From the NCBI GenBank assembly GCA_020747015.1, contig JAGTJM010000039.1, positions 239,755 to 303,754 on the forward strand: 64,000 bases of DNA, in the 5' to 3' direction. Shown here in pieces: positions 44,981 through 55,650 of the stretch (positions within the stretch are counted from its first letter, which is position 1; every line of letters begins with the position of its first letter). The stretch comes from Pyrenochaeta sp. MPI-SDFR-AT-0127. Lineage: Eukaryota > Ascomycota > Dothideomycetes > Pleosporales > Cucurbitariaceae. A model generated the notes under the pieces. The model did not search any database. It was not told the DNA's origin and saw only the letters and a program-made list of their open reading frames with translations. The position numbers were made by a program, and so were the translations under genes.

Positions 44981-45684
44981 TTAGATTGGCACGACATAAA
45001 TATAGTAGCGAACGTCGTTGGTCAGACCGTTCGGCTGCGTCAATAGTTGTTGCTCAATGTAAGAAACACCATTGATGTAATCTGGTTGTGGGTCAGCTCA
45101 CGTAGGAAGACTTCCAAAGACATTTCTGCACTTACTTCGAATATCCTGAGTGTTAGGATTAGCGAGGCCGCTTGCCCCGTTCCGGTGACCAGCAAGCCAC
45201 CTATCACGACCATAGTACGACTGGCATTCATTGAGGCACTGCACGTCGGCATTGAGATTCGAGCTTTCAAAGAAATGAGCCAAAACTTCACTTTTTGTTG
45301 CTTATGCCAGCGCTGATAGAGAACTCACTTCAGAACAGCGCCATTATTCCAATTCGCTTCAGACTGTCCCTTGAATCGGCTGCAGCATACACGTAGCATG
45401 CCCCAGTTCTGCTTGAAGATCCCAAAATTGGAAGAATCATTCTGCTTATTGTCACCGTAGGCATAGTTCGTATCCATGCGCTCAGTCTCAAGCATGGCGA
45501 TGGCGAGATTGAATGAGTTGGCGCCGGCCGCAGTAACCTGTCGTTTCCGCTGACCAAGACCAGAGATGATGTAAGATCCAGTTTGTTGACGGGCTTGGAG
45601 GCTCGTAAAAGAGGCAGACTCAGGAAGAGCAGCGCCAGACACGCTGGTCGCAAGAAGCGTGGTGGCGATGGTGGAGAATTTCAT
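44981..45684 (-). CDS. secreted GH134-like beta-1,4-mannanase
   Basis: Small extracellular enzyme, 194 residues from three exons (introns 45264-45328 and 45082-45135). A signal peptide is clear (MKFSTIATTLLATSVSGA) with a possible Kex2 site at GLGQRKRQ. The body has NSFNLAIAMLETERMDTNYAYGDN, NFGIFKQNWGMLR, FKGQSEANWNNGA, YGRDRWLAGHRNG, NPNTQDI and a final DVRYYIYVVPI. I recall this pattern from GH134 mannanases, which have a lysozyme-like fold. Glu66 and Asp78 are 12 apart, the spacing I recall for the acid/base pair of a characterised bacterial member. The last exon was found by splicing past the nominal stop. If not GH134, it is at least a conserved secreted fungal family. Confidence 0.75.
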
Positions 45685-46385
45685 AATGACTATGCCACAA
45701 GTCTTCGTTGTGTTAATTGTCACTACTTTGCAGTGAATTCTGAGGCTTCGGTGGGCTAGCATTATATACCAACGATTCATACTGTGCTTCTTTGTGGTTT
45801 GCTCTTCAACAGTTCTCATAGTATATCCCATCCTTTTCCGGACCGGAGCAGCATATGCACCCCCGAGTTCTTCACACTATGAGTAGATGAGGCTTACCAT
45901 AAGTATGCAATAAAACATCGACTAGATGCCCTCGCAAGTGATCATTAATGATTGCCATAGGGGTTTCTCCCATGCTGAGTTGCTCGGAGCAACAGTCTCC
46001 GCTTCCCATTTGGGTAGACTAAGCAGAAAGAAAGTTGCAGCTCCATGTTCGCTTCTTAATGCTTGGCTATTATTTCAAGCATCTTGCAATGGTTTATTGA
46101 GATTCGAGAGGTGGAAGTCCTGGTATTAGTTTCTCGAAGCTGAAATTAGCCGGCGCAGTCTTCTCCGTTCCAAGTTCGGCTTGGTGGACTCTTCCAGACG
46201 CGCTAGTGTTCATATATACGAAGTCAATAGGCGGGATCTCGTTGCTCGTATGTAAACATGGAGACGCATAATTCAAGAGCTGATCCACACCTACTAATTG
46301 ACAGCACAAAATGATATTAGTCAAACCATCACCGCCTAAGTGGTTTCATCTTTGTCTTGTGAATTGTGTAAGCTCTATCAGTAAG
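45685..46385. other. intergenic, GH134-like promoter side
   Basis: About 700 bp between the start of the GH134-like gene and the 3' end of the CocE-type hydrolase. It contains the candidate TATA box given separately and otherwise nothing recognised. Confidence 0.5.
45761..45768 (-). promoter_or_regulatory. candidate TATA box of the GH134-like gene
   Basis: TATATAAT on the minus strand lies about 77 bp upstream of the ATG at 45684. Sequence match and spacing only. Confidence 0.35.
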
Positions 46386-48419
46386 TTATAGGAATGGTAA
46401 GATGACATGACTCGCAAATTCTCCTCCGAAATGCACTTGATGCATCCCCTTATTCCTCTCTTCTACCGCCTCCATCCTCGCCCCAAATTCGTTGATCAGC
46501 GGGTACTCCCCGGAAATGCGAACACTCAAAGACTCTCCAGCTTCGAAATCTATTCCCATAGCCCACAAACCGATCTCCAGCTTAATAATCTCCCCTGGCG
46601 CAAGCTTTTGCACCTCGTCATGGGTGTGGTATGGATATTGTGTGTGTAAAGACCTTGAAGCGTCAATTTTACGGTGCGAGGCACGGAGGATGCCTGTGGG
46701 CCCATAATACACCATAAGGTTGCTATAGTCGGACTCAGGGATGTCAGACACCTTATCATATGGGGCGGCTGACCAAGGAATGTTAATATTAATCATTGGC
46801 GAACCTTGCGAATCCAATTTTCTGATCACCACGTATACGACCATATCATCGAAGCTTGGGCTAGACATGTACAAGACTGCCTTAGGAAGTCCCATTAATC
46901 TTGTGGGTTTCTCAAACCGTAGGTCGAACTGTGCGCATGCGGGTGGGATAGTTTCACTCTCAGAGTCGTATGTAACCATACGTGAGTTTACTGGTGCCGT
47001 CGTAACAAGTCGCTCGTCTCCACCAAGATAGAGTGTGCGATATTTCGTTCGAGGTATTGGGAAGTCGTCTTCAACGATTGGGTATATTGGTTCTTTGTCG
47101 CCATATGTGAGTGATGCCATGCGTACTCGGGGTGTCTGGTCCCAATCATTCTTCTCATCCTTGAGGTATCGGTTGAAGAAAGAGGCGAGCTCATCGATCG
47201 ACTCCGGAACGGACCATAGATCATACCATTCTTGGTAAGGATCCCAGCGAAGCCATTTATCTTTTGTATTGACCTGCATCCATCCACGTATTGACCCCAT
47301 GGTGTGAACCTGGAGATTTGATTAGCCTCGTTTCACTCCTATTATCGTCTTTCCATTACTCACAAAGCTTGAATACGAGGCAACAACGTATGTTGGAATA
47401 CTGATACTCCCAATGTCTGCGCTACGAGCAAGTTTCAGTTCGAATGTTCCCATCGACGTTTGGTGATGCTTACCGCTTATCCTCCCAGTATGGATTCACC
47501 GTTTGGGAACGGCGGTACATTTCCTTGAAGTCTTCGAGGCCATTCTTTCCGCGAATGACATGCTCGGTGATGAAATCGAACAATCCATTGTCCCAAGCAC
47601 CACCCCGCACAAATTGCTCACGATACAGATCACCACAGGCCTCCCACGGTGCGATCGCTTTCAGAGAAGGAGGTTGAGTTGCGGCAATAAACCACTGCAC
47701 AATACCTGGTATCCTGTTAGCGCCCCGATTCTGAATTTCTGAGATCTGATGACCACTTGCCAAGATGTGAGTTACCGGCTAGACCGATCGAACCGTTGCA
47801 CCTATTGTCTGCTCAGAAATTGTTCAACGCCCTCAAACTTGGGGACATACCATTCCATCTTCGCGAGAGCTTCTATAACATCGTGCCCGTCCTCTCCTTC
47901 TTGTTGACCCATAATTACGATGGATCCTTCGGAATCACCGGCGCCCCTAGCGTCTACATTCACGACTGCAAACCCCCGAGGACAGTACTCGGCGGGATCC
48001 GGGCCCTCAAAGCGTTCGAGGCCACTGAGGCACCCTTTTGGAACTCCACAACCCCATTTCACCTGCACATTGTCAGTTCGAGTCCAAAAGGATCTCTTCT
48101 TCCAGCCTCTGCGTACTTTGGACATCATATCAATTCCATTATGTTTCTTTCCAAACGGACTCCACGCTACTATCGCAGGCAAACTTCGGCTATCACTGGT
48201 ATTAGGACGGTAGATGTCACAGTATAATGTGCATCCATCTCTAACTTTAACTCCAACGTCGTGCTCAACCAACAAGTCCTCCGAAAGGGGACGAGCATCT
48301 TCTCGGCTTCGCCAGCCTTTGGGCAAGATTTCTGTCCGTGGATTGAAGCCTTTATAGCCGTTCTCGCCATCCTTGGGCGGATTGATATGGAGATTCGCGA
48401 CTTGAAATGCGAGTGGCAT
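46386..48419 (-). CDS. CocE/NonD-type alpha/beta hydrolase
   Basis: Serine hydrolase of the cocaine-esterase / X-Pro dipeptidyl-peptidase (S15-like) group: an alpha/beta-hydrolase core plus a C-terminal jelly-roll domain. Five exons: introns 47802-47850, 47706-47760, 47422-47473 and 47310-47363, product 607 residues. The second intron has a GC-AG border (GCAAGT...ACCAG). Splicing gives the nucleophile block SIGLAGNSHLGIVQWFIAA. Upstream are DGCTLYCDIYRPN, VAWSPFGKK and VNVDARGAGDSEGSI. The C-terminal half (LRFEKPTRLMGLP, SLSVRISGEYPLINEF) fits the jelly-roll. The start at 48419 (MPLAFQV) was preferred to 48449. It is divergent from the dioxygenase with 422 bp between. Esterase, amidase or acylase activity cannot be distinguished. 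Confidence 0.9.
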
Positions 48420-48841
48420 TGCGTGAGAATGATGGAGAAGGCGATTCAATGATAGCTTAGCAACGTGAGTGTAGGCTTATGATATTTACTTTCATTATCG
48501 GTCATCGGGCATTTATTGCCCATCTCGCCCGGACTCGGCCGCGAACTCTCAGAAAGTTTAGCACAGTTACGATACATATTTGAGGAACTACAGATTCGGT
48601 ATGTGGAGATGATTACAGAGCGGAGAAAATGCGGGGTCTTCGCGCTGAGAAACTCGCCCGTACTCGACCGTGTTCAATTGCAACAACATTATTCGGCTAG
48701 TCTATCTTCAGCACAAAGCGGCCGAGAGCGGCCGAGAGATGGCCAGGTTCTCTTTAAGTATAGAATATATCAACATGATCGCACTCTCCTAACTACAGTA
48801 ACTGTACAAGTCGACACAGAGTTCAAAAACCTGTCTGCACT
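48420..48841. promoter_or_regulatory. divergent promoter, CocE hydrolase / PhyH dioxygenase
   Basis: A 422-bp interval between head-to-head genes, suggesting shared control. It contains CGG-rich spots, including direct repeats of GGCCGAGAG (48719-48740, AGCGGCCGAGAGCGGCCGAG) that are plausible zinc-cluster binding triplets. No experiment supports this. Confidence 0.5.
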
Positions 48842-49936
48842 ATGGCGCCATACATGAATGATAACGTTGAGCAAAGCTACGGCGACTGGAGGGATGAATT
48901 CCACGAGAAAGGCTACGTTGTACTCAAAGGCGTGGTCCCCAAGGATCGAGCTCAGAAGTATCGAAACAAAATGATGGATTGGCTTGGCTCCTTCGATAAT
49001 GGCTTTGATATTAAGGACCCGTCAACGTGGACCAAGGAAAATCTGCCTCAAAGCTTCAAGAATGGCATGTACTTGAACTATTGTGCAGCACACGAGCGAT
49101 ATGTTTGGGAAGCTCGACAGTGAGTTGACTTCACTGTGAAGCGCGAATGCATACGCAATTGCTGATCATTCGCATTAATAGAGAACCAGGTGTCCTCTCG
49201 GCCTTTGAGAAGATGTGGGGAACCGAAGAGCTCATCGTCTCATTCGATACTATCAATCTTACTCTTCCAAATGCCGCAGCGATGGCAGGCTCCAAACCTT
49301 GGCCTCATGTAGATCAGGCACCTGAACGTCAGGGTTTGAGCTGTGTGCAAGGTATAATCAACCGTAAGTTCTTTAGCGTCCACCCCGCCGTGAGAAAAAC
49401 AGGAAATCTAACTTTCATCATTAGTTTCTGAGGCCGGTCCAGACGATGGCGGACTTGTCGTCATGGAAGGTAGCGCGAAGCTTTTTGATAAATTCTTCAA
49501 GCAACATCCACCTGACCGCACGAAAGGACCCCTCGCAGCACTTCACTACGACTTTTATCCTTTTGAAACCTCAGACGTGAAGTGGTATGAAGATCAGGGA
49601 TGCAAGCTTGTAAAGGTCTGTGCGGAGCCAGGTGATCTGATACTGTGGGATTCGAGACAGATGCATTATGCAGTTTATCCTCAGACCGACACTATTCGCA
49701 CAATCATCTACGCTTGCTATACTCCCGCGGCGATGGCTTCTGAGGAAGACTTAGCCATGAAGAAAGAGATTTTTGACCGCTGGGAGGCTACGACGCACTG
49801 GCCGCACATAAATATTCATTCGCAAGGGAAAGCCATGATAGATGGCAAGATTGATCCACTAGAGCGGACGGAGCCAATAGAGAAGCCAGACTTGACGGAT
49901 CGGCTGCTCAAGCTGGCAGGTGTGAAGCCATATTAA
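48842..49936 (+). CDS. PhyH-family Fe(II)/2-oxoglutarate dioxygenase
   Basis: Oxygenase of the phytanoyl-CoA dioxygenase superfamily. In fungi, many members hydroxylate specialised metabolites rather than phytanoyl-CoA. Introns 49120-49181 and 49364-49424 give 323 residues. The metal triad is visible: His135-x-Asp137 (PWPHVDQAP) and His234 (WDSRQMHYAVYP). Arg245 eleven residues later is the candidate 2-oxoglutarate ligand. The N-terminus (WRDEFHEKGYVVLKGVVPKD) is typical. No PTS1 or PTS2 peroxisomal signal is evident (ends GVKPY). Its head-to-head partner is a CocE-type hydrolase, and the neighbouring regulator and MFS gene suggest a shared pathway. Substrate unknown. Confidence 0.92.
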
Positions 49937-49988
49937 GATAGACAGTATTGGCCTTCGTTATTGAGGTAGAAATGTCGCGTAGCTTAAC

Positions 49989-52102
49989 CTAGAAATTCTC
50001 CAAGAAATCATTCCAGCCTTCTGTTTCAAATGGTGGTTCAAGCAAGTCTTCGACTCCAGCGAACATGATGCTATCTCCGTGAACGTTGAAAAAGCCATCG
50101 TTGTTGATATGAGAAAGTGACTCAGGCCTTTCGAGATGTTTATTTTGGTTCGCTGACGTTAATTGCTTTAGCAGCTGGTGTAGTGAATGAGGTGATTGGG
50201 TTTCATGGTCACAATGCGCCTCGAGAAGCGGTAAAAGGCTTTCGATGACTGCTGATCCTTTCGCCGCATGCACTGCGACTACGGCGTGCTTTCGCAACTC
50301 TGTGGCAGAATTTCTCAAAAGTGCGACTGTCTTGCGACTCATCTCCCTTCCGTAATCGTGAGGATTAGCAAGAATGTCCAATGAAATATAGATGGAGGCT
50401 GCGACTGTTGCGGCCGAGACAGTCCATATCAATCTATAGACTCTGGGAACTTGGATGGCATAGTTGTGCAGGATCCTTGTGCTGGAGTCGAGGGCTAGCT
50501 TTCTGAACTGTGCCATATCGTCCCTTGGCTCTTTAGATACCAAACCACGGGCAATACCCAGCTGCAAAAAATCAATAACGTGGGTGAGCAGGTAGCGTTG
50601 GAGTGGCACCCAAGGGTGCTCGACTTCCCACTGCATGTCGTTTTCGCTAGCCGGAAAACTCGGAGATAAGTGTAAAGGTAGGGTTTTCTGGACGACCTGT
50701 ATCTCCTCAATGGCTTTGGCAAACTTTGAGGTCGTATGATGTGTATTTGCTTTAATGTATATGTAGAAGATGTAGGCAAGTCGAGACATGATCGAGTGGT
50801 AGTGGGCTGGAGATGGAGTGGCGAGAGCTATACTTTCAGCAGAGGCAGGGCTGGCCGGAAAACGGACTGTTGGCACGATGTTGCTGTCGACAGTTTCCTG
50901 TGTGGAGAACTGACAGCAAAAGCTGGCAGGTGAAATTGACGGTGGCCGAGACCAGCTTCCGAGCCTATAAAAACGAGATCAGTCAAGTTCATTCATCCAG
51001 GGTTTGCTTGTACCAACCAATCCCGAATCACGCAAGCCCACCACAAACGACGGCCAAGTTCGCGCTGAGAAGAAGTTGACCATTCTTGCCTTCGACGAAT
51101 GTCAGGAGAGCAAGCGGCTTCACTACCAAGCTTGTGCATGTCCAGGCATCTCGCCATATTGGTCGCGAAGCCAGTGAAAAGCCACTCTCGCTGGTGTTCC
51201 CCGAAATTGGAATGACAGAGTGTCAGCACTGAAAGAGCTTGCACGACATTTATGGAAGGAGTACCCGAACATCCGTGTTTTTCAATTTCCTTCAAGGCAG
51301 CCTCATACCAGATGCGAGATGTATGGACGGCCAGGTCTACAGGATCGCTTATAGATATACCAAGCTGTGGGAGATGCGCAATGTCTGGAACATCACATGG
51401 ATCGAAATAAAGAATGCCTACAGCAAGGAGAGCAAGATAGACGGTCAGCCAGGGGCGACGTTCGCGGTCAATGCCAACACCGAGTTGTGTTCTTTCCCAG
51501 AAATCGTCATGATCGTTCATAAAAGTATCTGCATCGACGGCACAATGTAGCCATCCGAGCGTCTGAAGAGAAAAATATACAATCTGTGCGCTGGCATCCC
51601 TGCTAGGAAGCAGTAGGAAGATAGGGTCAGTCGCTGGTTCATACAGACGGTTCAATATCTCTTTCTCGGTAACAGTCAACGCAGTAGTGTCGGGCTTGAT
51701 ACCAATATCAAACTGCTCAAGAGATGGGATCAGATCTTCCAGTGACGTTGATTGCTGTGTGTAGTCTGTGGACGCACTTGCGTGGCTGTGGGCGCACGGC
51801 TTGGACAAAGCAAGGGCAGTCTCAAGTTCGGCAATCCGTGCCTGAAGAGCGTCTCGTTCCCGAAGTAATAAATCCACCTGAGGATTGCTGTTCGTGTCTA
51901 CATCGACGTTGGTTTCGCTTGTTCCCCCGAACATGGTTAATTGCCCCCTTACTCGTGCGATCGGCCTCCTGCATTCATGAGCGACATTCCGGCGTATGCA
52001 AGGCTGACATGGGGATTTTTTGTCGCATCTGATCTTTCGCCTGCCACACTCGACACATGAGCGGGACACACGCTGCGACGTCTTGATCCCCTGTTCATCC
52101 AT
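49989..52102 (-). CDS. Zn2Cys6 transcription factor
   Basis: Nuclear regulator with zinc cluster Cys16, 19, 26, 32, 35 and 44 (C-x2-C-x6-C-x5-C-x2-C-x8-C), followed by a coiled-coil-like linker (LLLRERDALQARIAELETAL). Then comes a fungal-specific domain (EWLFTGFATNMARCLDMHKL, RELGRRLWWACVIRDW). Intron 50965-51017 has donor GTTGGT and joins CVIRDW to LGSWSRPPSISPASF; the product is 686 residues. The start is the ATG at 52102 (MDEQGIKTSQRVSRSC); the open frame extends upstream but without another good ATG. The gene is convergent with the dioxygenase (52 bp between stops) and divergent from the MFS gene, so it is a natural candidate regulator of both. Confidence 0.92.
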
Positions 52103-52419
52103 ATCGGTAGCATATGATGTTGGAAAGAAGAAAGCCGTACGGTTTCCCGAAGCGGGAGCCGACCCCGCAAAGTTCCTCGGGCTCAATAGCTAGGCCGGGT
52201 TCTCCACTTCCTCCCCGGTCCCTCCACAATCCGTATAAAAGACTTATTGGACGACGCGGCCGAGTACGGGTGAGTGCTCAGGACTCCAACATTTTGACAA
52301 TATTACCAGAAACCTATGGAGTTCACCGTGCCATCATCTGTTGCCAATGCCTTTGCTTATAAAGGGACGATGCGCTTCACGTCGCACCCTTTGCACAACA
52401 CCGAGATTCAGTGGCAAAT
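52103..52419. promoter_or_regulatory. divergent promoter, zinc-cluster regulator / MFS transporter
   Basis: A 317-bp interval between head-to-head genes. TATAAAG at 52358-52364 lies 56 bp before the MFS ATG and is a good TATA candidate; another TATAAAAG is at 52234-52241. CGG triplets occur around 52182-52220 and 52250-52262. Confidence 0.55.
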
Positions 52420-54213
52420 ATGAGTTTTACAGACGTCAAAACCCCAACGAGCGCTCACATCGATTACATCGATATGCATAAGAAGGCTGCGAAGCCAGTG
52501 GTTGGCACCATCAAACTTTTCGATGAGGGAGGCATTGTGCTCATCCCAACTCCAACCAAAGATCCAAACGGTACGCATCTTGTCAGCTACAAAAGCATCA
52601 TGTACTGAAAGACCATACTCAGATCCGCTGAATCTCCCCATCTGGCAAAAATGGTTAATTCTGGTCATCGTTGGCCTTTACGCAGCAACTGGTAACTTGA
52701 TGGTCAGTGGCATCGCTGCAATTTTACCCGCCGTACAAGCGTCATACCACAGCGATCCCAAAACCAACGACCTAGTGACCTGGCCGGCTTTTTTCATGGG
52801 TGTTGGCAATCTAATCGCGATCCCAGTTGCACACGCCGTAGGTCGTAGGCCCGTCTACCTACTGTCAACGATTGTGCTGTCCTTTGGTTGCCTTTGGTGT
52901 GCATATAGTGGCACTCTAGCCTCGCATATCGCTGGAAGAGATATCATGTCCATTGCCGCCGGCCAAGCGGAGGCTTTGTGTCCCATAATTGTCCAGGAAA
53001 TATTTTACTTGCATGAAAGAGGTCATGTTATTGCCTGGTTCTGTGCACTTCAGACGCTCGGCACCGCGGCGTTGATCGTTGCTAGTTCTTATCTAGCCAA
53101 TGACTTGGGGTGGAGATGGTGGTATGGTGTCTTTGGATGTTTAAGCGGAGCCATTGCTGTCCTTAGTATCCTTTTCGTTGTCGAAACCAAATACGTGCGT
53201 ACACTTGAAGCTTTGAGTAAGTCTATATCGAAAGATGTTTTCAAGGCCCCAAACTAAAAGCGTACAGGTGGTCAAGGCATTGAGGAAGATGGTATGATCG
53301 TTCCCGTGACCACAAGCACAAGGCGAGAATTGGACACTGCCAATTTTGCGCCGCGCAGCTTCTTGAAGAGCATGCTTCCCTGGAATGGACACACAAACTG
53401 GTCCGAAGCAATTGACTGTTGGAAACAAATGTTCCAAATCATATGGTTTCCTAACATCCTTTGGTTGATTCTCATGTGAGTATGATGCGCTTCATTTGTA
53501 CATACAATTTCTGACGCCGAGCAGCAATTCAGCAGGTTTAGGTATCTACGTGCTCATGACAGCTCTTTTTGCAGGACTACTGGTACGCCCACCCTTCCTT
53601 TGGGGATATGAAGCCCTTGGCTACGTATTTGCCGGCCAGGTTGCTACTGCGATTGCCACTGCGATTGCCGTTCCCTTCTTTTGTGGATATTTGAGCGATT
53701 TAATCGTGAAATTAATGAGCAAGCGGAACGACGGAATCAGTCAGGTACCCCTACACCCATTTCTGGATTGTATCGACTCATCACTAATACCTAATGTAGC
53801 CAGAATACCGTCTTATTGCCCTTGTGATCCCACTAATCGCGATCCTCATTTCTACTGTGATTTACGGGAAGACAGCCCAGTCGCCATCGGATTGGAGCTG
53901 GGCCGGGATTGCGGTTACACTAAACGTTGAGTACTTCGGCTTCGTTGGGATCGTAGTCTCCAGTTTCGTTTACTGTATGGATGCGTACCCGCAACGTATC
54001 GATGCTGCATTGGTGCTCATATGCTCACTCCGAGGCTTCATCGGTTTCGGGATCTCCTTTGGGGCTATTGAATTTGTTGAGAAGGCGGGTTATGCAGGGG
54101 CTTTCAATATCTGTGCCGGAATCGTTGCAGCGCTCATGTTTTTGGGAACCTTTGTGTACTCCTTTGGAACAAAGACGCGTGCTCTAACCCAGAAATGGGC
54201 GCAGGATGAGTGA
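52420..54213 (+). CDS. MFS transporter (DHA1-like)
   Basis: Polytopic membrane transporter, 528 residues from five exons (introns 52571-52622, 53217-53267, 53476-53524 and 53745-53799). It begins with a soluble N-terminus, then DPLNLPIWQKWLIL before helix 1, as in fungal DHA1/HOL1-type drug and metabolite transporters. Helices include VGLYAATGNLMVSGIAAILP and GRRPVYLLSTIVLSFGCLW (the loop 2-3 motif is reduced to a GRRP core). A long central loop follows (STRRELDTANFAPRSF), then six C-terminal helices ending in FNICAGIVAALMFLGTFVYS. Sugar-porter signatures are absent. Placed next to a regulator, it may export a product or import a substrate of the CocE/PhyH pathway (inference). Confidence 0.9.
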
Positions 54214-54735
54214 GCACTTCTCAGAAACCATAGACACTGTCTAAGCTACTCTGTCGACTCCCATTCTATCCAGACTCCGATCAGCCTCTAAGGGCCATTG
54301 CCTGCAATCGAAAGCCAAAGTAGAAACACGAATAAAGCTGAAATCCTTCTTTACACCACGATCTGCATGAGATACTGAGGTCTGACGAGAGGACTACCAA
54401 AGCACTAAGAATGTTTCGTCCTTATGCATGCTCTGCGCCAATGCCTACATCAGTGGGACATGATATCAAACATCATTTGAGACTCGGCATCCCCATCACT
54501 AGATCTACCGCTTGTCCATGCTATTTAATCCCGTGGATAGCCGATAGATCGTTCGAGTATTACATGTCACAGCGCGTAGGGCGTATACTAGTACAAACGC
54601 GGGGGCCAGCAGCACTAAGCGCGGTGGTCTGGACCAACTGTTGAAAGAAATCAAAAACTCGAAATACCAATCAAATCTCACTTGATACACGTTACAAAGG
54701 TTTCCATTGCTGCAAGAATACAATTAAGTATCACG
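54214..54735. other. intergenic
   Basis: About 520 bp between the MFS stop and the PaiB-like start. One 77-codon open frame without features. Nothing else recognised. Confidence 0.5.
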
Positions 54736-55506
54736 ATGTATCTTCGAACAGTTCACGCGGAGACCTCCATTCCTGCACTTCAACAATTGATCAAAACCTA
54801 TCCCTTGGGCATACTCACCACAGCCATACCGTCGAAACACTATCCCACAATCCTATCGAGCCATATTCCCTTCATCATAGACGTAAACGATGAAACCAAT
54901 TCGGCTGAGCTCGGTGTTCTCCGGGGTCATCTTGCACGTCCGAATCCGCAAAGCAAGTCCATGGTTGAAAACTTAGAGGCGCACGGGAAACGCAGCGGCG
55001 AATATCTGGAAGAAGAGGTCATGGTGCTCTTCACTTCACCAGTGCACCACTACGTCACGCCAAAATTCTATGTTGAAACGAAACCCAGTACCGGGAAGGT
55101 AGTGCCAACGTGGAACTATGCGGCTGCTCAGGCGTATGGCCGGGCGAAAATATTCTTCGATCCCAAAGGCACAGACACTGGTGCGTTTCTGTCAAAACAG
55201 ATTCGCGACCTTTCCCAACATGCCGAGGAATCGATTATGGGATATGATGGGGCGAGTGGCAGGAAGGGTGCGTGGAAGGTGGAGGATGCGCCAGATCGGT
55301 ATGTCGAGTTATTGCAAAAGGCCATTATTGGTATTGAAATTCAGATTGATCGACTGGAGGGGAAGTTCAAGATGAGCCAAGAGATGGGAAGTGGGGATCG
55401 GGAAGGCATTGTGAATGGATTTGCAGAGATCAATACCGATGCAGCAAAGAACATGGCGGAGACCGTGCGAGAACGTGGTCATATGAAGGATGCTGCTAAG
55501 TCATAA
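54736..55506 (+). CDS. PaiB-family FMN-binding split-barrel protein
   Basis: Probable flavin-binding protein of 256 residues, intronless. The N-terminus (MYLRTVHAETSIPALQQLI) and blocks LGILTTAIPSKHYPTILSSHIPF, LRGHLARPNPQ, EVMVLFTSPVHHYVTPKFY and VVPTWNYAAAQAYGRAKIF match the PaiB family. The C-terminal RYVELLQKAIIGIEIQIDRLEGKFKMSQ is the conserved end helix pair. Bacterial PaiB was described as a negative regulator of sporulation genes. Fungal copies are more likely FMN-dependent oxidoreductase-like enzymes, since no DNA-binding region is present. The start is the ATG at 54736 rather than the frame opening at 54682. Confidence 0.9.
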   Translation: MYLRTVHAETSIPALQQLIKTYPLGILTTAIPSKHYPTILSSHIPFIIDVNDETNSAELGVLRGHLARPNPQSKSMVENLEAHGKRSGEYLEEEVMVLFTSPVHHYVTPKFYVETKPSTGKVVPTWNYAAAQAYGRAKIFFDPKGTDTGAFLSKQIRDLSQHAEESIMGYDGASGRKGAWKVEDAPDRYVELLQKAIIGIEIQIDRLEGKFKMSQEMGSGDREGIVNGFAEINTDAAKNMAETVRERGHMKDAAKS

Positions 55507-55650
55507 AGAAGAGAGTGGTTACCCTAGGTTGTGGTCTATGGTTCGCTTATCTGGAGTTCTTTTTCCATCACCGTTTCAAAGATACTTCAGAATGAGCGTT
55601 AAAACTATCTTGATTTTTTACTGCTTACTTGAAATATCTAGCGAAAAGAC

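Noticed and set aside
46386..55506. classic secondary-metabolite cluster with a backbone enzyme
   Set aside because: No PKS, NRPS, terpene cyclase, DMATS or P450 is visible; only tailoring-type, regulatory and transport genes.
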